A stretch of DNA of 64,000 bases, from contig NC_091281.1 in NCBI RefSeq assembly GCF_042100115.1, forward strand, positions 1,736,001 through 1,800,000, given 5' to 3'. This DNA comes from Alternaria dauci (Eukaryota > Ascomycota > Dothideomycetes > Pleosporales > Pleosporaceae). Both the position numbers and the translations under genes were made by a program. The notes under the pieces are model-generated. The model searched no databases. It had not been told where the DNA came from and was given only the letters and a program-made list of their open reading frames with translations. This document shows, one piece after another, positions 22,638-33,665 of the stretch; the stretch's first letter is position 1, and each line of letters starts with the position of its first letter.

Positions 22638-23332
22638 GTTGGAATTCTGGTAGAGTGGATGCTCAATCGATGGAGTAGATGTTGCTGGATGCTGCTGGAG
22701 TGAAGCAATCATACACAACAGAGCCGACTCTTATAAGAACCTCAAAGGGCTCGATTTTCCTTTACTCATCTTGTCATGTCGCTCTGGAACTCGTCGTCTG
22801 CTCAGAACATCAAGCTCGGTGAGACCGACACTATCGAGCCGCTGCAGCAGAGAAGGGAGCTGAACTTCAGCTGTACCAAAGCCACAGACATAGTACTGTT
22901 CTGTTTCCTCGTCAAGTTAGCCCTGACGCCATGAAGGTACATGGGCTGCTCGGAAGAGCAAGGCTTGAGGTGTAGACCGCGATAGTATGGTGTCCAGCCA
23001 GCCAGCCATGTAAATCTTCAGATCAGCCAGTCTCTTGGTACCAACAGATCTGGCAGCACCCATGTAGAACTTGTAGACGATTCCAGGTCTCCCTTGGCCA
23101 AGTTACCTAGGAAGTGCCCAATCTGGTAAGATTTTACACCAGTACCCTGCAGAATCTACGTTCGCGTGACTTTATTCAGACTCGGGGAACAACATACTTT
23201 TATCATCCCTTGTCTGCGCACGATGAGCGACAGGGTTAAGTAGGCCTAGAAATCGATTTGTGGTGTTGGCAGCTTGGAATGGTGCTAGCGGCGGCGCTTT
23301 GCCTCGATGCATCTACTATCTATCCTAAAACG
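22638..23332. other. Intergenic, no gene seen
   Basis: 695 bases between the secreted protein start and the HeLo-pseudokinase end. Apart from the TATA-like site I see no structure and no credible open frame. Confidence 0.5.
22731..22736 (-). promoter_or_regulatory. Possible TATA element
   Basis: TTATAA lies about 94 bases upstream of the ATG of the secreted protein gene, a plausible distance for a fungal TATA element. The assignment rests on position alone. Confidence 0.3.
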
Positions 23333-25337
23333 TTACGATCCAAGGCTGCTCAGGTGACGAGGGGTTCCGCGCTCGGACGCTTCGCTAAATGACCCTGCAG
23401 TTGTCAAGTCCACATTAGGATCCTCGCTCCGGTAATCCCGCCTTGCGAAGCTGCCCAGATAGAAGACGGCACTTGGGTTGAGCCCAGAACTTCGAGGCTG
23501 TGGACCTGATTCATCGTCAAGGATGTGCCTGTCATCACCAAAAGAGGACGTGGACTTTGGGTCTGGCTGTGGCGACAATTTTCAACTAACCTAAGTTGCA
23601 GAGATCGTCTAACGGGATAGCGACTGTGTTGTAAAACTCGATCGCGGTGACGGGCCCTTTCAGGTTCAAGCACCAATGAACCGCATTCTTGTACTTCGTA
23701 CCCATGCGGTACGCGACTTCGGCGTCAACACGTAGATTTACCCTTCTGTGCAGCTCCTTTGCCTGAGACTCATAGAATTTGTCCATGCTCGGCGACAAAG
23801 CAACTGGTGGTGCCTTTTCAGGCTTGTACTTGGCAGCCAGCAGCGCCATGAGGGGAGACCACAGCGCAATCTCGAAGAGCACTAAGCCCAAGGAGTAGAT
23901 GTCGTAGTGGATCTGGTACCCAGAGGCTGTTTCGCCTTGGTACAGCGGATGCCGATATATGGCTGCTTCTAGGTCATGTAAGACCTTTCCACGGTCAATG
24001 GTCTGGGCCTCGGTATGCTGACGGGAATAGCCGAAGCCTTGGACCAAGGCAGTTTCGATCTGCCGAAACCCAATCACAGCCTCCGTGGAGTAGATCTTCG
24101 GAAAGATGATGTTTTTACTATTGACGCTTTTGTGCATCCAATCGCTGCCATACAGCTTAGCGAAAGTGTACACTATACGTTTGGCAAGGCTGTATCGGGC
24201 TTCAAGTGCGGGCTTGAACGGAGAGTCGAAGAGCTTGCGTAAGGACAGTGGCTCGTTTCCGGCCGCTCCTAGGGTATCAAGCGGACCCAGCGGAAAACGG
24301 AAGATGATCCACCAGCAGTGGCGATCTGGATCATCCGTGTATCCCACTGCTTGCAGAGTTTGAAGATGGCGTTGGCTGCCAGGTTTGCCCAGGAGCGATA
24401 CGAGTCTTCGAATGCGCTCTTGCAGGACATCTTTGTCCTCTTCCGAGATGTTTGTATCGTATTCCTTCTTCTCGTATAGGTATGCAATCTCGGGATCGTC
24501 AGATCCGGGCCTAAGGAAACGAGGTCTGACCAGGTCAGCGGGACTGGTGCCGCGAAGGCTCCAGTCGTCCGGTTTGGACTTTCTTGGCAAGGATGGTGCT
24601 TCTTGTAACGCTATGACCTTGCATTGTGCGAGATACGCAACGTCCACCTCTGAAAAGCTCTTCTCATTCGGCGAGACCTTCTGGAGCAGTGACAGCCTCT
24701 CTACATCGGATATCTCTTGGACCATCTGGAAACTGAAGCGCGTTCCTTCCTGCTGAACCTCTCTCCGCTGATCCTCGAAGACGAGCTTATGCAATCCACT
24801 GATATGTTTCTCGAGGGTGTCGACAAAGTGCTCAAACCTCTTTTTGTCCCGGACGGCCCAGAACAGACGACTTGCAACCCTGCTTTGTTTCTGGTTGGTT
24901 GCAGAATCTTTAAACTGCTCGGTTTGGATCATTGTCGTCAGGTTCCTCTTCGGATTTGAGTTTTTCAACACACGGTGCAAACTCCGCCGCATCTGCACTA
25001 CCATAGCGTCCGCCTTCTTAGGCTCTGTATCAGCAGCCTCTTTGGGTTCCAAACCGTACTTATCGCTCTGTTGTTGGAGGCTGGTAATGAGTGACTCGAT
25101 GCGTTGTAGCGTTCTCACAATGAGATCACCCAATGGATGCAAGGCTGGTACAAGCCTGCCCTCGGTAAGGCCAGCACTTGCAGCCCAGATGCTCAAATGC
25201 GCCTTTGCTGTTTCGATCCGGATCACCTGGTCTTCAGTGTCCTCGTCGAAGCTGATTGTGTCGTCTAGTATTCTCATACCCTCTGCCACCGCCTTGAACA
25301 CGATTGGTGCGAGACCGATAATTTCGAATCCAGACAT
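23333..25337 (-). CDS. HeLo-domain protein fused to a pseudokinase (MLKL-like layout)
   Basis: Exon 1 is 23591-25337; a second exon 23333-23505 joins across an 85-nt intron (GTTAGT donor, CTTGAC branch, CAG acceptor) to give 639 residues. If that intron is not used the protein ends at 583. Residues 1-210 form a HeLo domain: a hydrophobic first helix (FEIIGLAPIVFKAVAEGM) and the conserved ETAKAHLSIWAASAGL segment. HeLo domains, as in HET-S, form membrane-damaging helical bundles. Residues about 320-580 are a kinase fold with lost catalysis: HRD is replaced by HKS (402-404), with Asn409 kept, and DFG becomes GFG (434-436). The C-terminal exon is Ser/Arg/Pro-rich; I see no HET-s-type amyloid motif. 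It is divergently transcribed from a kinase-ankyrin gene. Role in regulated cell death or incompatibility is inferred. Confidence 0.8.
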
Positions 25338-25769
25338 GATTGTTAAGCGGGCAAGCTAGATGAATGATACAATACGAAGGTGTTTCTGAGAAGCCTGACC
25401 TAATGATATACACTGTTACTTTCTTGATAGCCTGCCATGTGAAATGAACATGTATACCTTTAGGGTACAGCTTGATAAGAACAAGCTTCCTTGTTTATAG
25501 AAGCGCCTTAGCTCGATGGAGGAACTCAATCAATCCGGATGTACTTGCGCATCCGTGTTGGTAGTGCGCTAGTATCGGCCGCTAGGGCGAAAAGAGCAGG
25601 TCAAGTCACAAGTTGTGAAGGAAGTGGTCGCTACTCCACGACTGGCTGCGACACCAGCTTGATCGCGGCACACACAGGGTCGATGTTGTTTGAATGAACA
25701 TGATGAGGTGCGTTTTTCAGAAATATGTATAGGTATACGAGCTCGGTTACTATGGACCCCTCATCCCGT

Positions 25770-25784
25770 CTTGGCAGCTGAAAC
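25770..25784. repeat. 15-bp direct repeat, copy 1
   Basis: CTTGGCAGCTGAAAC, identical to the copy at 25894-25908. It contains the palindrome CAGCTG and is followed directly by GTGCAT, making AACGTGC. It is a candidate binding site for a regulator of both flanking genes. Confidence 0.85.
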
Positions 25785-25893
25785 GTGCATCTGACGTAAC
25801 CAATGACCGTCTCGGTACAAATTCCTGGCGCATCAGCTCCAACACGACATTACTCTTCTCGCTGACTGTGCATCCGCTTTTCGTATGATTTCT

Positions 25894-25908
25894 CTTGGCA
25901 GCTGAAAC
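25894..25908. repeat. 15-bp direct repeat, copy 2
   Basis: Exact second copy of the string at 25770-25784, with 124 bases between repeat starts. It is followed by TAACACGTGCTG, which includes an ACGTG core. Confidence 0.85.
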
Positions 25909-26041
25909 TAACACGTGCTGTTGTCCTCCGAAGTGCAGATATGACAGGATGGTTCTCTCTAGAAAGCTCCCAAGGTCTACAAGCTACTACAAGTTCATGT
26001 ACTCCGACCGCCCCCTGCGCTGAACTCCAAACGAATCCGCA

Positions 26042-29000
26042 ATGGAAGAATTTGAGTGGATTAAGTCATCATTCGGAGAATCTAGCTACGGTTCAGTTAG
26101 CGATGCCGTTGCGCTGCCTGAAGAGTCAACGAAATCGAAGACGATACCTGCAACAGCCCCGCAGGGTTCTTTCTCTTCATTTGTCTGCCATGTCACCAGT
26201 CTAGAGCGCCAGCTGCGCTCGTTTTCACCTATTGTTCTCGATGATTCCTCCACTGTTAAAGTTACAGGCAAAATCCTAGGTCAAGGAAAGACATTCATGG
26301 TCAAGCATGCTCAATGGGTTCGTGATGTGAAGGAGCCGCCTCTTGATGTCGCCCTAAAGGAGATCATCCCAGACCTCCGGGCACCGAGCCAGACTGCAAG
26401 GTACGTAAGATTTCTACGAAACGTGATACAATATACTTACTGAATGTTCAAGTTCTTCTACTGGCTCCAGCGGTTTCGCACAGACCGATTGGAAGGAGAT
26501 CTTATTTGAGATCCGGGCTCTCCTTCACGAGCCGATTCGATATCATCCGAATCTAATCCGACTGCTGGGCATCCAATGGGGCCTATCACCAATTACCGAA
26601 TCCACGTACCCAGTGCTTATCATGGAGTATGCATCGCATGGTACTTTCGCGGCTTTGCAAGCCTCTTCCGAGCCGTTGCCATTTACAGTAAAGCAAAAAC
26701 TGTGCTACGACGTCGGGCGGGGCCTGTCTGCGCTCCATGCTTGCGGAATTGTGCATGGAGACATGAAACACGAAAACGTACTTATTATACCTGCTAAGGA
26801 GCCACTGAACGGTATTTCATACACCGCGAAGCTTGCCGATTTCGGTGGAGCAGTAATGAACATGACGTCTAATGAATTTCGCAAGATGGAGACTTGGACA
26901 TGGCCCTTTCAAGCGCCTGAGATAACGAGTGATCAGCGACTCTCTAAAGATGGAATGGTACTCACCGACGTGTACGCTTTCGGCTTACTGGTCTGGAGGG
27001 CGTTTGAAGACGGCCAAGGGTTCGTGTCGCTTCCTGGCGCAGCACAAGATGCACCTGATGAGGATAAGCGCAGCCTGAGCGCACGTAAAGCATCAGAGAG
27101 CTTCACTGCTACTGCTGTTGCTAGTGTTCGCGACTATGCTAGCACGAGAGGAATGTCGGAACGCTGCGTGGATACAATCGCGTTTACCATTATACACACC
27201 GTGCGACTGAAACCAGAGGATCGAGATCTTGTCATGGCTCAAGCAGCATTGCGAGGCTTACGGTATGATGAGCATGTTAATGAAAGATTCAAGACTGATG
27301 AAGTACAGTCCAGGTCACATACCAAGATATTTGCGTTTCGTCAAGGAGAAGAACGAAGAACTAGCAGCCAGTGAGAGTCGGAGACCACCTGTAAGTCAGC
27401 TTCCAATTGCATGTCGTCGCTAATGAATATTCAGGGAAAACACGGCATCACTCGAGATAGTCTTTCATTGTTTCTAGGACGATATGGAAATGATGTAGAT
27501 TTGCAGGACAATATGTACAGTCGTTCTAGTCTTCAGTATTCGTCCAGTTTACTAACGACTTGCAGTCCCGGCTTCCGACCTCGTTTGGACGAACCTAATC
27601 CTGAAGAAATGCTATTCGAGCCAGAGCGACTGAAAAAGATCTTGACTTGGGACCAACAAAAACAAATGTTGAATGAACTGAAAGCGGCCGCCGAAGGCAT
27701 TGCAGGTACACCTGGGGATTCTTTCGTGACAAACAAGACTATTGCTGCGTTCTACGTGTTTCAATGTTATCTGCTCGAATTCGGCACTACATTCGACGCC
27801 GACGAGACCATACGGTGGCTACTGAAAGCCTCTTCGGACGACGATAGTCATGAGGATGCAGACTACTTGTCGCAAGCTTGGATATGGCGAATCTCACGCG
27901 CGCTTGAGGTCAACGCTAACCTCACCCAAGAGAGACTTGAGTCACTTCTCAGGATCTCCGTGATGCGAGGTCACTGGAGTTGTCTTCAGGACTTACTTGA
28001 ACTGGTCAACAGCAGTACTGGAGCGGCTCAACAGCAATGGTCGACCAGCTTTCAGCAATGCCGCAATCTGTTACTTTCGCATATGGGTGCTGTTGGAATG
28101 GGCTACTTCTTCCCGCCGCACATGACACCCCCATGGAACAGAGTCAATCTGGGAGATGTCCATCAACTCGATGAGACTATCGCTGCCATTGTCGGCGACG
28201 GTTACGCATCTTGCCTAAGATTACCAAGTCCTCGACTTCCGGGGTCGTCTACACAACGAAATCAGGACAGGGAAAAGACTGCATTTGATCGGATTTATGT
28301 CAACAGACGAGGACACGGTCCATTACACTACGCCGCCGCAACTGGCAATCTGGATGCTCTGCGTCACATGATTGCAAAGTACGACTGCGACGTGAATCTA
28401 CCAAACCAGCACGTTGACGAGACCCCTCTCGTGTGCGCCTGCTCTGGCGGAAAGCTTGATTGTGCATTACTATTGCTCAACAACGGCGCTGATGCGAACG
28501 GATATTGTCATGGGCAAGAAGGACCGCTACATTGGCTGTGTAGCTTCATGCCCCATGAAATGGAGACGATCGCATCCGCATTGATCGCAGCAGGGGCTGA
28601 TATTGAACTGCGCTCTGGTGGCATGCGTACGGAAGTCCGTGGCATCAAAGCTGATTGGGAGCGTATTTTCGAAACCCAGACAACGCCACTTGGGAGAGCG
28701 GTGCTCATGAATAATCTCCCAGCAGTCAAGGTGCTACTGAGATTAGGAGCTGATCCTCTCAGGAAGAATGCCAGGAAACATCCAGATGAGTGGAGAGGCG
28801 ACAACGCAACAATGGTCGACGTATCGTCGCCTTTTGAGCTGGCCGCCACGTTGACACTTCCAGGAATCATCGCGGAGTTCATTACTCATATCGATGGTCC
28901 TGGTGGTGCACCCAGAACGAAGCTTCTAGATGTTTCCTCCGCGATTGATCTAGCACGCGGCCAGACAGTGACTCAGTTCGATCCACTGTCGTTGCAAAGC

Positions 29001-30386
29001 CGTCTCGTTCGCCACGGATCCATGTACAAAAGCAATCTTAAACTTACTTGGATGATACTACATGCGCGCGCAATGCCCTTCCAGGGTGGCATGCCCAGCG
29101 AGGAGCTCCAAAAAGAACGAAGCAGGACCCTGTGTAACGAGGTAGCTCGCGGAAACCTAGACATTGTAGAGTGCCTTTTGGGACTCGGATACAGCGCTAG
29201 TGGAACCTCAGACCATCGACCCCTGCAAAAGGCTATCGAGCGAAATCACGAAGACATGTTCAAGCTTCTCATACGCTACCGGGCAGACACATCAGTTACG
29301 ATGATGACTCATGCGGGTAGTATATCACTGCTTCATATCTGCGCGTCACGAGCACGCCAGTCAAGACCGGGAAGATCTATTGCCGATGCTCTCATCGCAG
29401 CTGGCGTGCCAGTCGAGAGCACGGACAAACGTGTCAGACCACCCCTCGCAATGGCAGTACTGAACCAAAACTTTGACGTGGCCCAAGCCTTGGTTGAGAA
29501 CAACGCCGATGTAAATGCAATCTACCCACTCCAAGTGCAGAGTTTGAATGGACCAGAGACCAGATATGTCAGTGTCCTTGTAGAAGTCCTATCTCAGCAT
29601 ACGAACCGCACGCTAGAATCACTCAGCTTCCTGTTTGGCAAGCGTGAGGGCGGTCTGGCCCAGCGGCCTGCATTTTACGTCGATCTTACCAGCAAACTCA
29701 CAATTCTACATCTCCTCGCCGGCAGTCCCAATTACACGCAAATCGGCCAGATCACACCCAAGATTCTCAACCTTTGCCTGGAAATGTACTCTGACGATGA
29801 GCTCATCAACTTCAAGCACCCACTCTTGGGCACTGCTCTGTACCACGCTGCCACAAATGGACACAAGGCCATGGTAGAACGGCTCCTGCAGTACGGCGCA
29901 GACGAGACACATATTGCGGGTCCGGACGTCGATGGTTCCGTGCAAAATCTGTTCAGGTCGAGAGACTCGTGGACACCGCTTTGGGCTGCGATATTACGGC
30001 TCGACGAGGAGCTCAGGAAGGGGGTGTCATTTCCCCCGGCTGGACCACCCGGTGCATGGCTCGAGTCGAATTTCATACAGAACCTTGAAAAGATTGTGGC
30101 GTTCTTGCTTGTCAATAGCGATGATGGGCTGGCGGAACAAGCTGCCGAGCAGCTGAGGAAGAAAAAGGAGGTACTTGTGGCTGAATCTCGTGAATTTCGA
30201 ATTGAGAGAGCCAGTGCGAATAGAAGCAAGAGGACCAGCGGGGAAGAATACCCTATTGATCTTGGAATGCTTTCCGACAAGGCTGGAGAGAACGATGAGA
30301 AGGCTATACGGGAGATGTGCACAGGTCTTGAAGACGATTGGAAGACTGGGGAGATTCAGGCGATCCTTGAGGGCCTACAGCTTTGA
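26042..30386 (+). CDS. Protein kinase with C-terminal ankyrin repeats
   Basis: Five exons: 26042-26400, 26453-27262, 27309-27390, 27435-27514 and 27566-30386, with introns of 44-52 nt; 1383 residues. The in-frame 51-nt intron at 27515-27565 has a clear TTTACTAACGAC branch and TTGCAG acceptor. Residues about 75-350 are a kinase domain with VTGKILGQGKTF (degenerate Gly loop), VALKE lysine, IVHGDMKHENVLI catalytic loop (Asp about 223) and LADFGGAVM (Asp about 249), so catalysis looks possible. A linker carries LRFVKEKNEELAAS and a helical domain about 390-640. Ankyrin repeats run from about 690 to 1270 (GHGPLHYAAATGNLDALRHM, TPLVCACSGGKLDCALLLLN, GTALYHAATNGHKAMVERLL). Ankyrin repeats usually bind a partner or ligand. 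It is head-to-head with the HeLo-pseudokinase gene, suggesting a joint function. Confidence 0.85.
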
Positions 30387-30572
30387 AATGCTACTTTTCA
30401 GCTTGCTGAGTTGACTGTATGGCTCACTAGAAACTTGGTGGTGGTGTGGATCTAGGCATGCTACCTTCGTTGGCTAGGCGGTATACATAGTATTCATAGT
30501 AGTCTTGACTAATACGGCCGCAAACGGAATAGATCCTTGGGCATTGTATCCAAACAAAGACCTGAAACCCAT

Positions 30573-32803
30573 CTACTCTCCACCTGCTCTCCTCCCCAGC
30601 GGCCTCGTCTCAGCAAGCGTTCCGAATCCCGCCCGACCTGTACTCACACCACCGTCATCTACCAGCTCTCCATACCGAACTTTCATACTCAACAGCTCCT
30701 TTCGAACACCCTCTTTACCATCTTCTTCCGTATTACTCTCAATCAGCTTCGCCATCTCCGTGCGCCCTGTCGTCGTAGTCGCAACCTGCAAGAACCCTCC
30801 ATCCGTCGCAGGAACACCATTCTCAACCAGCGACCAGATTCCGATGCCGATGAAGACCAGCGCAAACGCGAGAGACAACGCATATGGAATGATTAGATTG
30901 ATGGGCCGGGAGAAATGGTACGTGGTGCGGTACTCGGTGATGTTGACTGGATATGGGACGTGCCATGTGTCGAGGGTGAGTGCAGAGATGCTCACGTTGA
31001 TGAGGAATTCGTTGAGCATGGCTTCGCTGAGGTTCAGATCGCGGCGCGGGTCGAAGTTTTCCTCGACGGTCTGCTCATAGAAGGAATTCAGATCCCATGG
31101 GTCTTCGCGTCCAGAGTTGTGCACGGATGTGATGTTGTATCGCTGTGTGTTGAGTGCGGACCACTCGATCATCGTATTGGCTGCGAAGAACAAGTCAGTT
31201 TCAAAGGTACGGTTTCCGTAATGGTCAAAGCAATGTTCTTGAACGTACCATTCTCGATGGGACTGAAATCGAAATCAATAGTGGTTCCGTTCCACTCAGG
31301 ATACTTGTCTACTTCGCCAATCCATGAGTATTCCAAGGTCTTGAAAGTTGCGTCCATGGGCGCATATTCGTCCCAGCTGGTGAGACGTTTCTTCGTAGCC
31401 GACACCCAGTCAGCGTACTCTGGAGTATCCACAGGGATGTCAGAGATGTTGGGCCGCGGTGTTCCTGCTCCGTAAGAAAAGGTGTAATCGCTCGTAGATA
31501 CATTGGGCATTGGCTGCGCGTCTTTGGTGACATGACTGAGATGTCGCACGCCTCGGGTGTAGGAGACGTTTACATTCAACAATGCCGAGAAAGGCTCGCA
31601 GATTCTGCTTTTGGTGCTCACGGCATACTCGTAGATCTCTGTGGTATCGTCGTAACCCTGAACGCCAGGGTAATATACCGTGCTGGCGTTGAAAAAGGGT
31701 GGAAGCCCTGAGGCGATGTTACTGTCCCAGACACTGGCGAAAGTGGGCGGCAAGCTGCTCATATCGTCAAAGTATGTCCAGTTCTGCGTCTCTTCTCTGC
31801 AAGCAACCTGTAATGTCGGGTATTCGAGAGAATAGCTCAAGTTTTCGTTCTTGGGTGAGGGAAACTCCAGTATCCCCCCAGTCAGCAACACGAGTTTTGC
31901 CAAACTAAGAAGTGGCCTTGATGGGCGTCTGGAATGAAATTAGCAGGTCGATCAACTGCAAACACACATCGACTCACATGTATTGGTAATAGACCACAGC
32001 GACCGGATTATCTGACTCCACTTCCGCTTCCCCTGCCATGGACGCCCTACGCAGGTACGCTAGACTCGGTGTCGAATTGTAATTAGGATAGAGCAGATCG
32101 ATGTCATCCGGCAGTCCTGGATTCATAACTGAAAGCCCCACATTCCTCATCTCAGAATACGGACTAGAAGTGACCGTCAAAGATGACGGTGGATAAATCA
32201 CTGCTATAGGCAACAGCCAAACGAACACAGCCATGAAGAACAAGAACGGTGTTCGCGCAACGATTTTGACCTTGGCCAGCTCGAACGGGTTGGAGCGCAG
32301 ATGGAACAGCTGTTCGATCTGGGATACGCGAAGGAGTTTTTGCCTGAAGATTTGCCATAGATGCTGCGTGAACGAGATGCCTATGCTGGCGGCGAGGGAT
32401 GCTTTGAACAACGTCGTGATGAGCAGAGAGATGGCAATAACTTCGGATTGTTCGAGTAAACGGTTCTCCGCGAGCGTACCGTCAAGACGGATGTAAAAGA
32501 TCGCGTGCGCAACGGCGAGTAGCAGAGCTGGTGTGTGTAAGAATTCCGTGCTTAATAGTGGGGGCGGACTCCGATTGCCCTACCAAAGACAAGGAACACG
32601 ATGATGAGCGCGACTGTCGCGCGCCGGCGCGTCCAGCTGGGTGTCAGCCATGGTGGTTTCGAGATGGTCGTTCTATTCGATTGCGCTGCGGAAGATGTGG
32701 GTCTGGGAGAGATCGACTCTCTGCCGCTACCGGGTATGAGGTGTACCGACTGTTGGACATGCTTGTCTTTGATGTTGACAGTGTGATAGATTTCTTCACT
32801 CAT
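30573..32803 (-). CDS. Multi-pass membrane protein of unknown function, conserved in ascomycetes
   Basis: Four exons: 32584-32803, 31978-32527, 31249-31928 and 30573-31180, with introns of 56, 49 and 68 nt; 685 residues. The ATG at 32803 is chosen because the frame upstream offers only a GTG. Transmembrane segments: ATVALIIVFLVFG near residue 65, LLLAVAHAIFYI, AIS LLITTL region near 110, and FLFFMAVFVWLLPIAVIY near 170. A long luminal or outer domain with many NxT/S sequons (NWTYF, NASTVY, NVSYT, NISDI) and Cys follows, then a last segment (LIIPYALSLAFALVFIGIGIW) and a cytoplasmic tail. Homologues are sometimes misnamed formylmethionine deformylase-like; no deformylase motif (HExxH) is present. 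It is convergent with the kinase-ankyrin gene. Confidence 0.8.
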
Positions 32804-33665
32804 TGTGCTCAGCGTTTGCACCGGTCGTGTACATGGAGGACAGGCGAACTTGATGTCGCGATGGATCGAGGAGTAAAGGTCTCGACATCTTCGGAATGAA
32901 ATAGACCGCCAGCATTGTGGCCCCCAAATATTGCTACCTGAGTACAGCGGCTAATCTCTTGGCAGCATACGGGAGGGATGGGCAATCTCCGATAGCAGGG
33001 GTAGATTCCTATGGCTGGGTCGTTCCAAAAACATTTTCAACATAGTGCGGCTCCATCGCATGCGTTAGAACCGCCACACCGTTATACAATGGTGAATGGC
33101 ATGAGTTTTGTGTTAGGGTGGCTCGCATGGGTGGGTTTTGTGTGGCTTTGACCTCCGTGCGCTCAAGCGTGAACAAGCACTTCTTATTGGTGGGGAGGAA
33201 TGCAAAGTTCCACCGATCCAGCATCTCTACATGCGACGCTCGTGCCTAGTACTATTTGTTGTATTGATGATTCGAGTTGCACAGAAAAAGGCCGCGGAAG
33301 CATAAGATGCAGGAAGGGTTATGTAATTCTGATATTGGTTACTTGAATGCCGCTGGGCCTTGAGAGGTAGCCCCTGTATCTTGACGACTACGCCAGCCAA
33401 TAAGAGCAGGGCCTAACAATAGACTGTCTTCGACGCTTAGTGTAAACGCTCCAGCCTCAACCTCAGCCTCATTTGGCCAGCAACGCGCTTATTCCGATGT
33501 CTACTCGTGCCACGCATGGCTTGGAGAGCGAACAAGTCGCTGGGTTCATGACGATACTGACGTTCCATGCACGAACCCATCCTCCGCACATCTAAGCAAA
33601 CCAGGAAAGGAGTCTTACACCCGATCCACCAAAACCGAACAACGGGGAAAAAAAACCAAGGGAGT
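32804..33665. other. Intergenic, no gene seen
   Basis: 862 bases holding the promoter of the membrane protein gene and the 3' flank of the LPMO gene. No credible gene or repeat was seen. Confidence 0.5.

Larger units (their letters stand above)
25338..26041. promoter_or_regulatory. Shared promoter of the HeLo-pseudokinase and kinase-ankyrin genes
   Basis: 704 bases between divergent starts. It contains a 15-bp exact direct repeat with a CAGCTG core, each copy followed within a few bases by an ACGTG string. No gene is seen. Confidence 0.6.

Noticed and set aside
23333..23505. HET-s-type prion motif at the HeLo protein C-terminus
   Set aside because: I looked for paired Gly-Asn amyloid repeats in the tail and found none.
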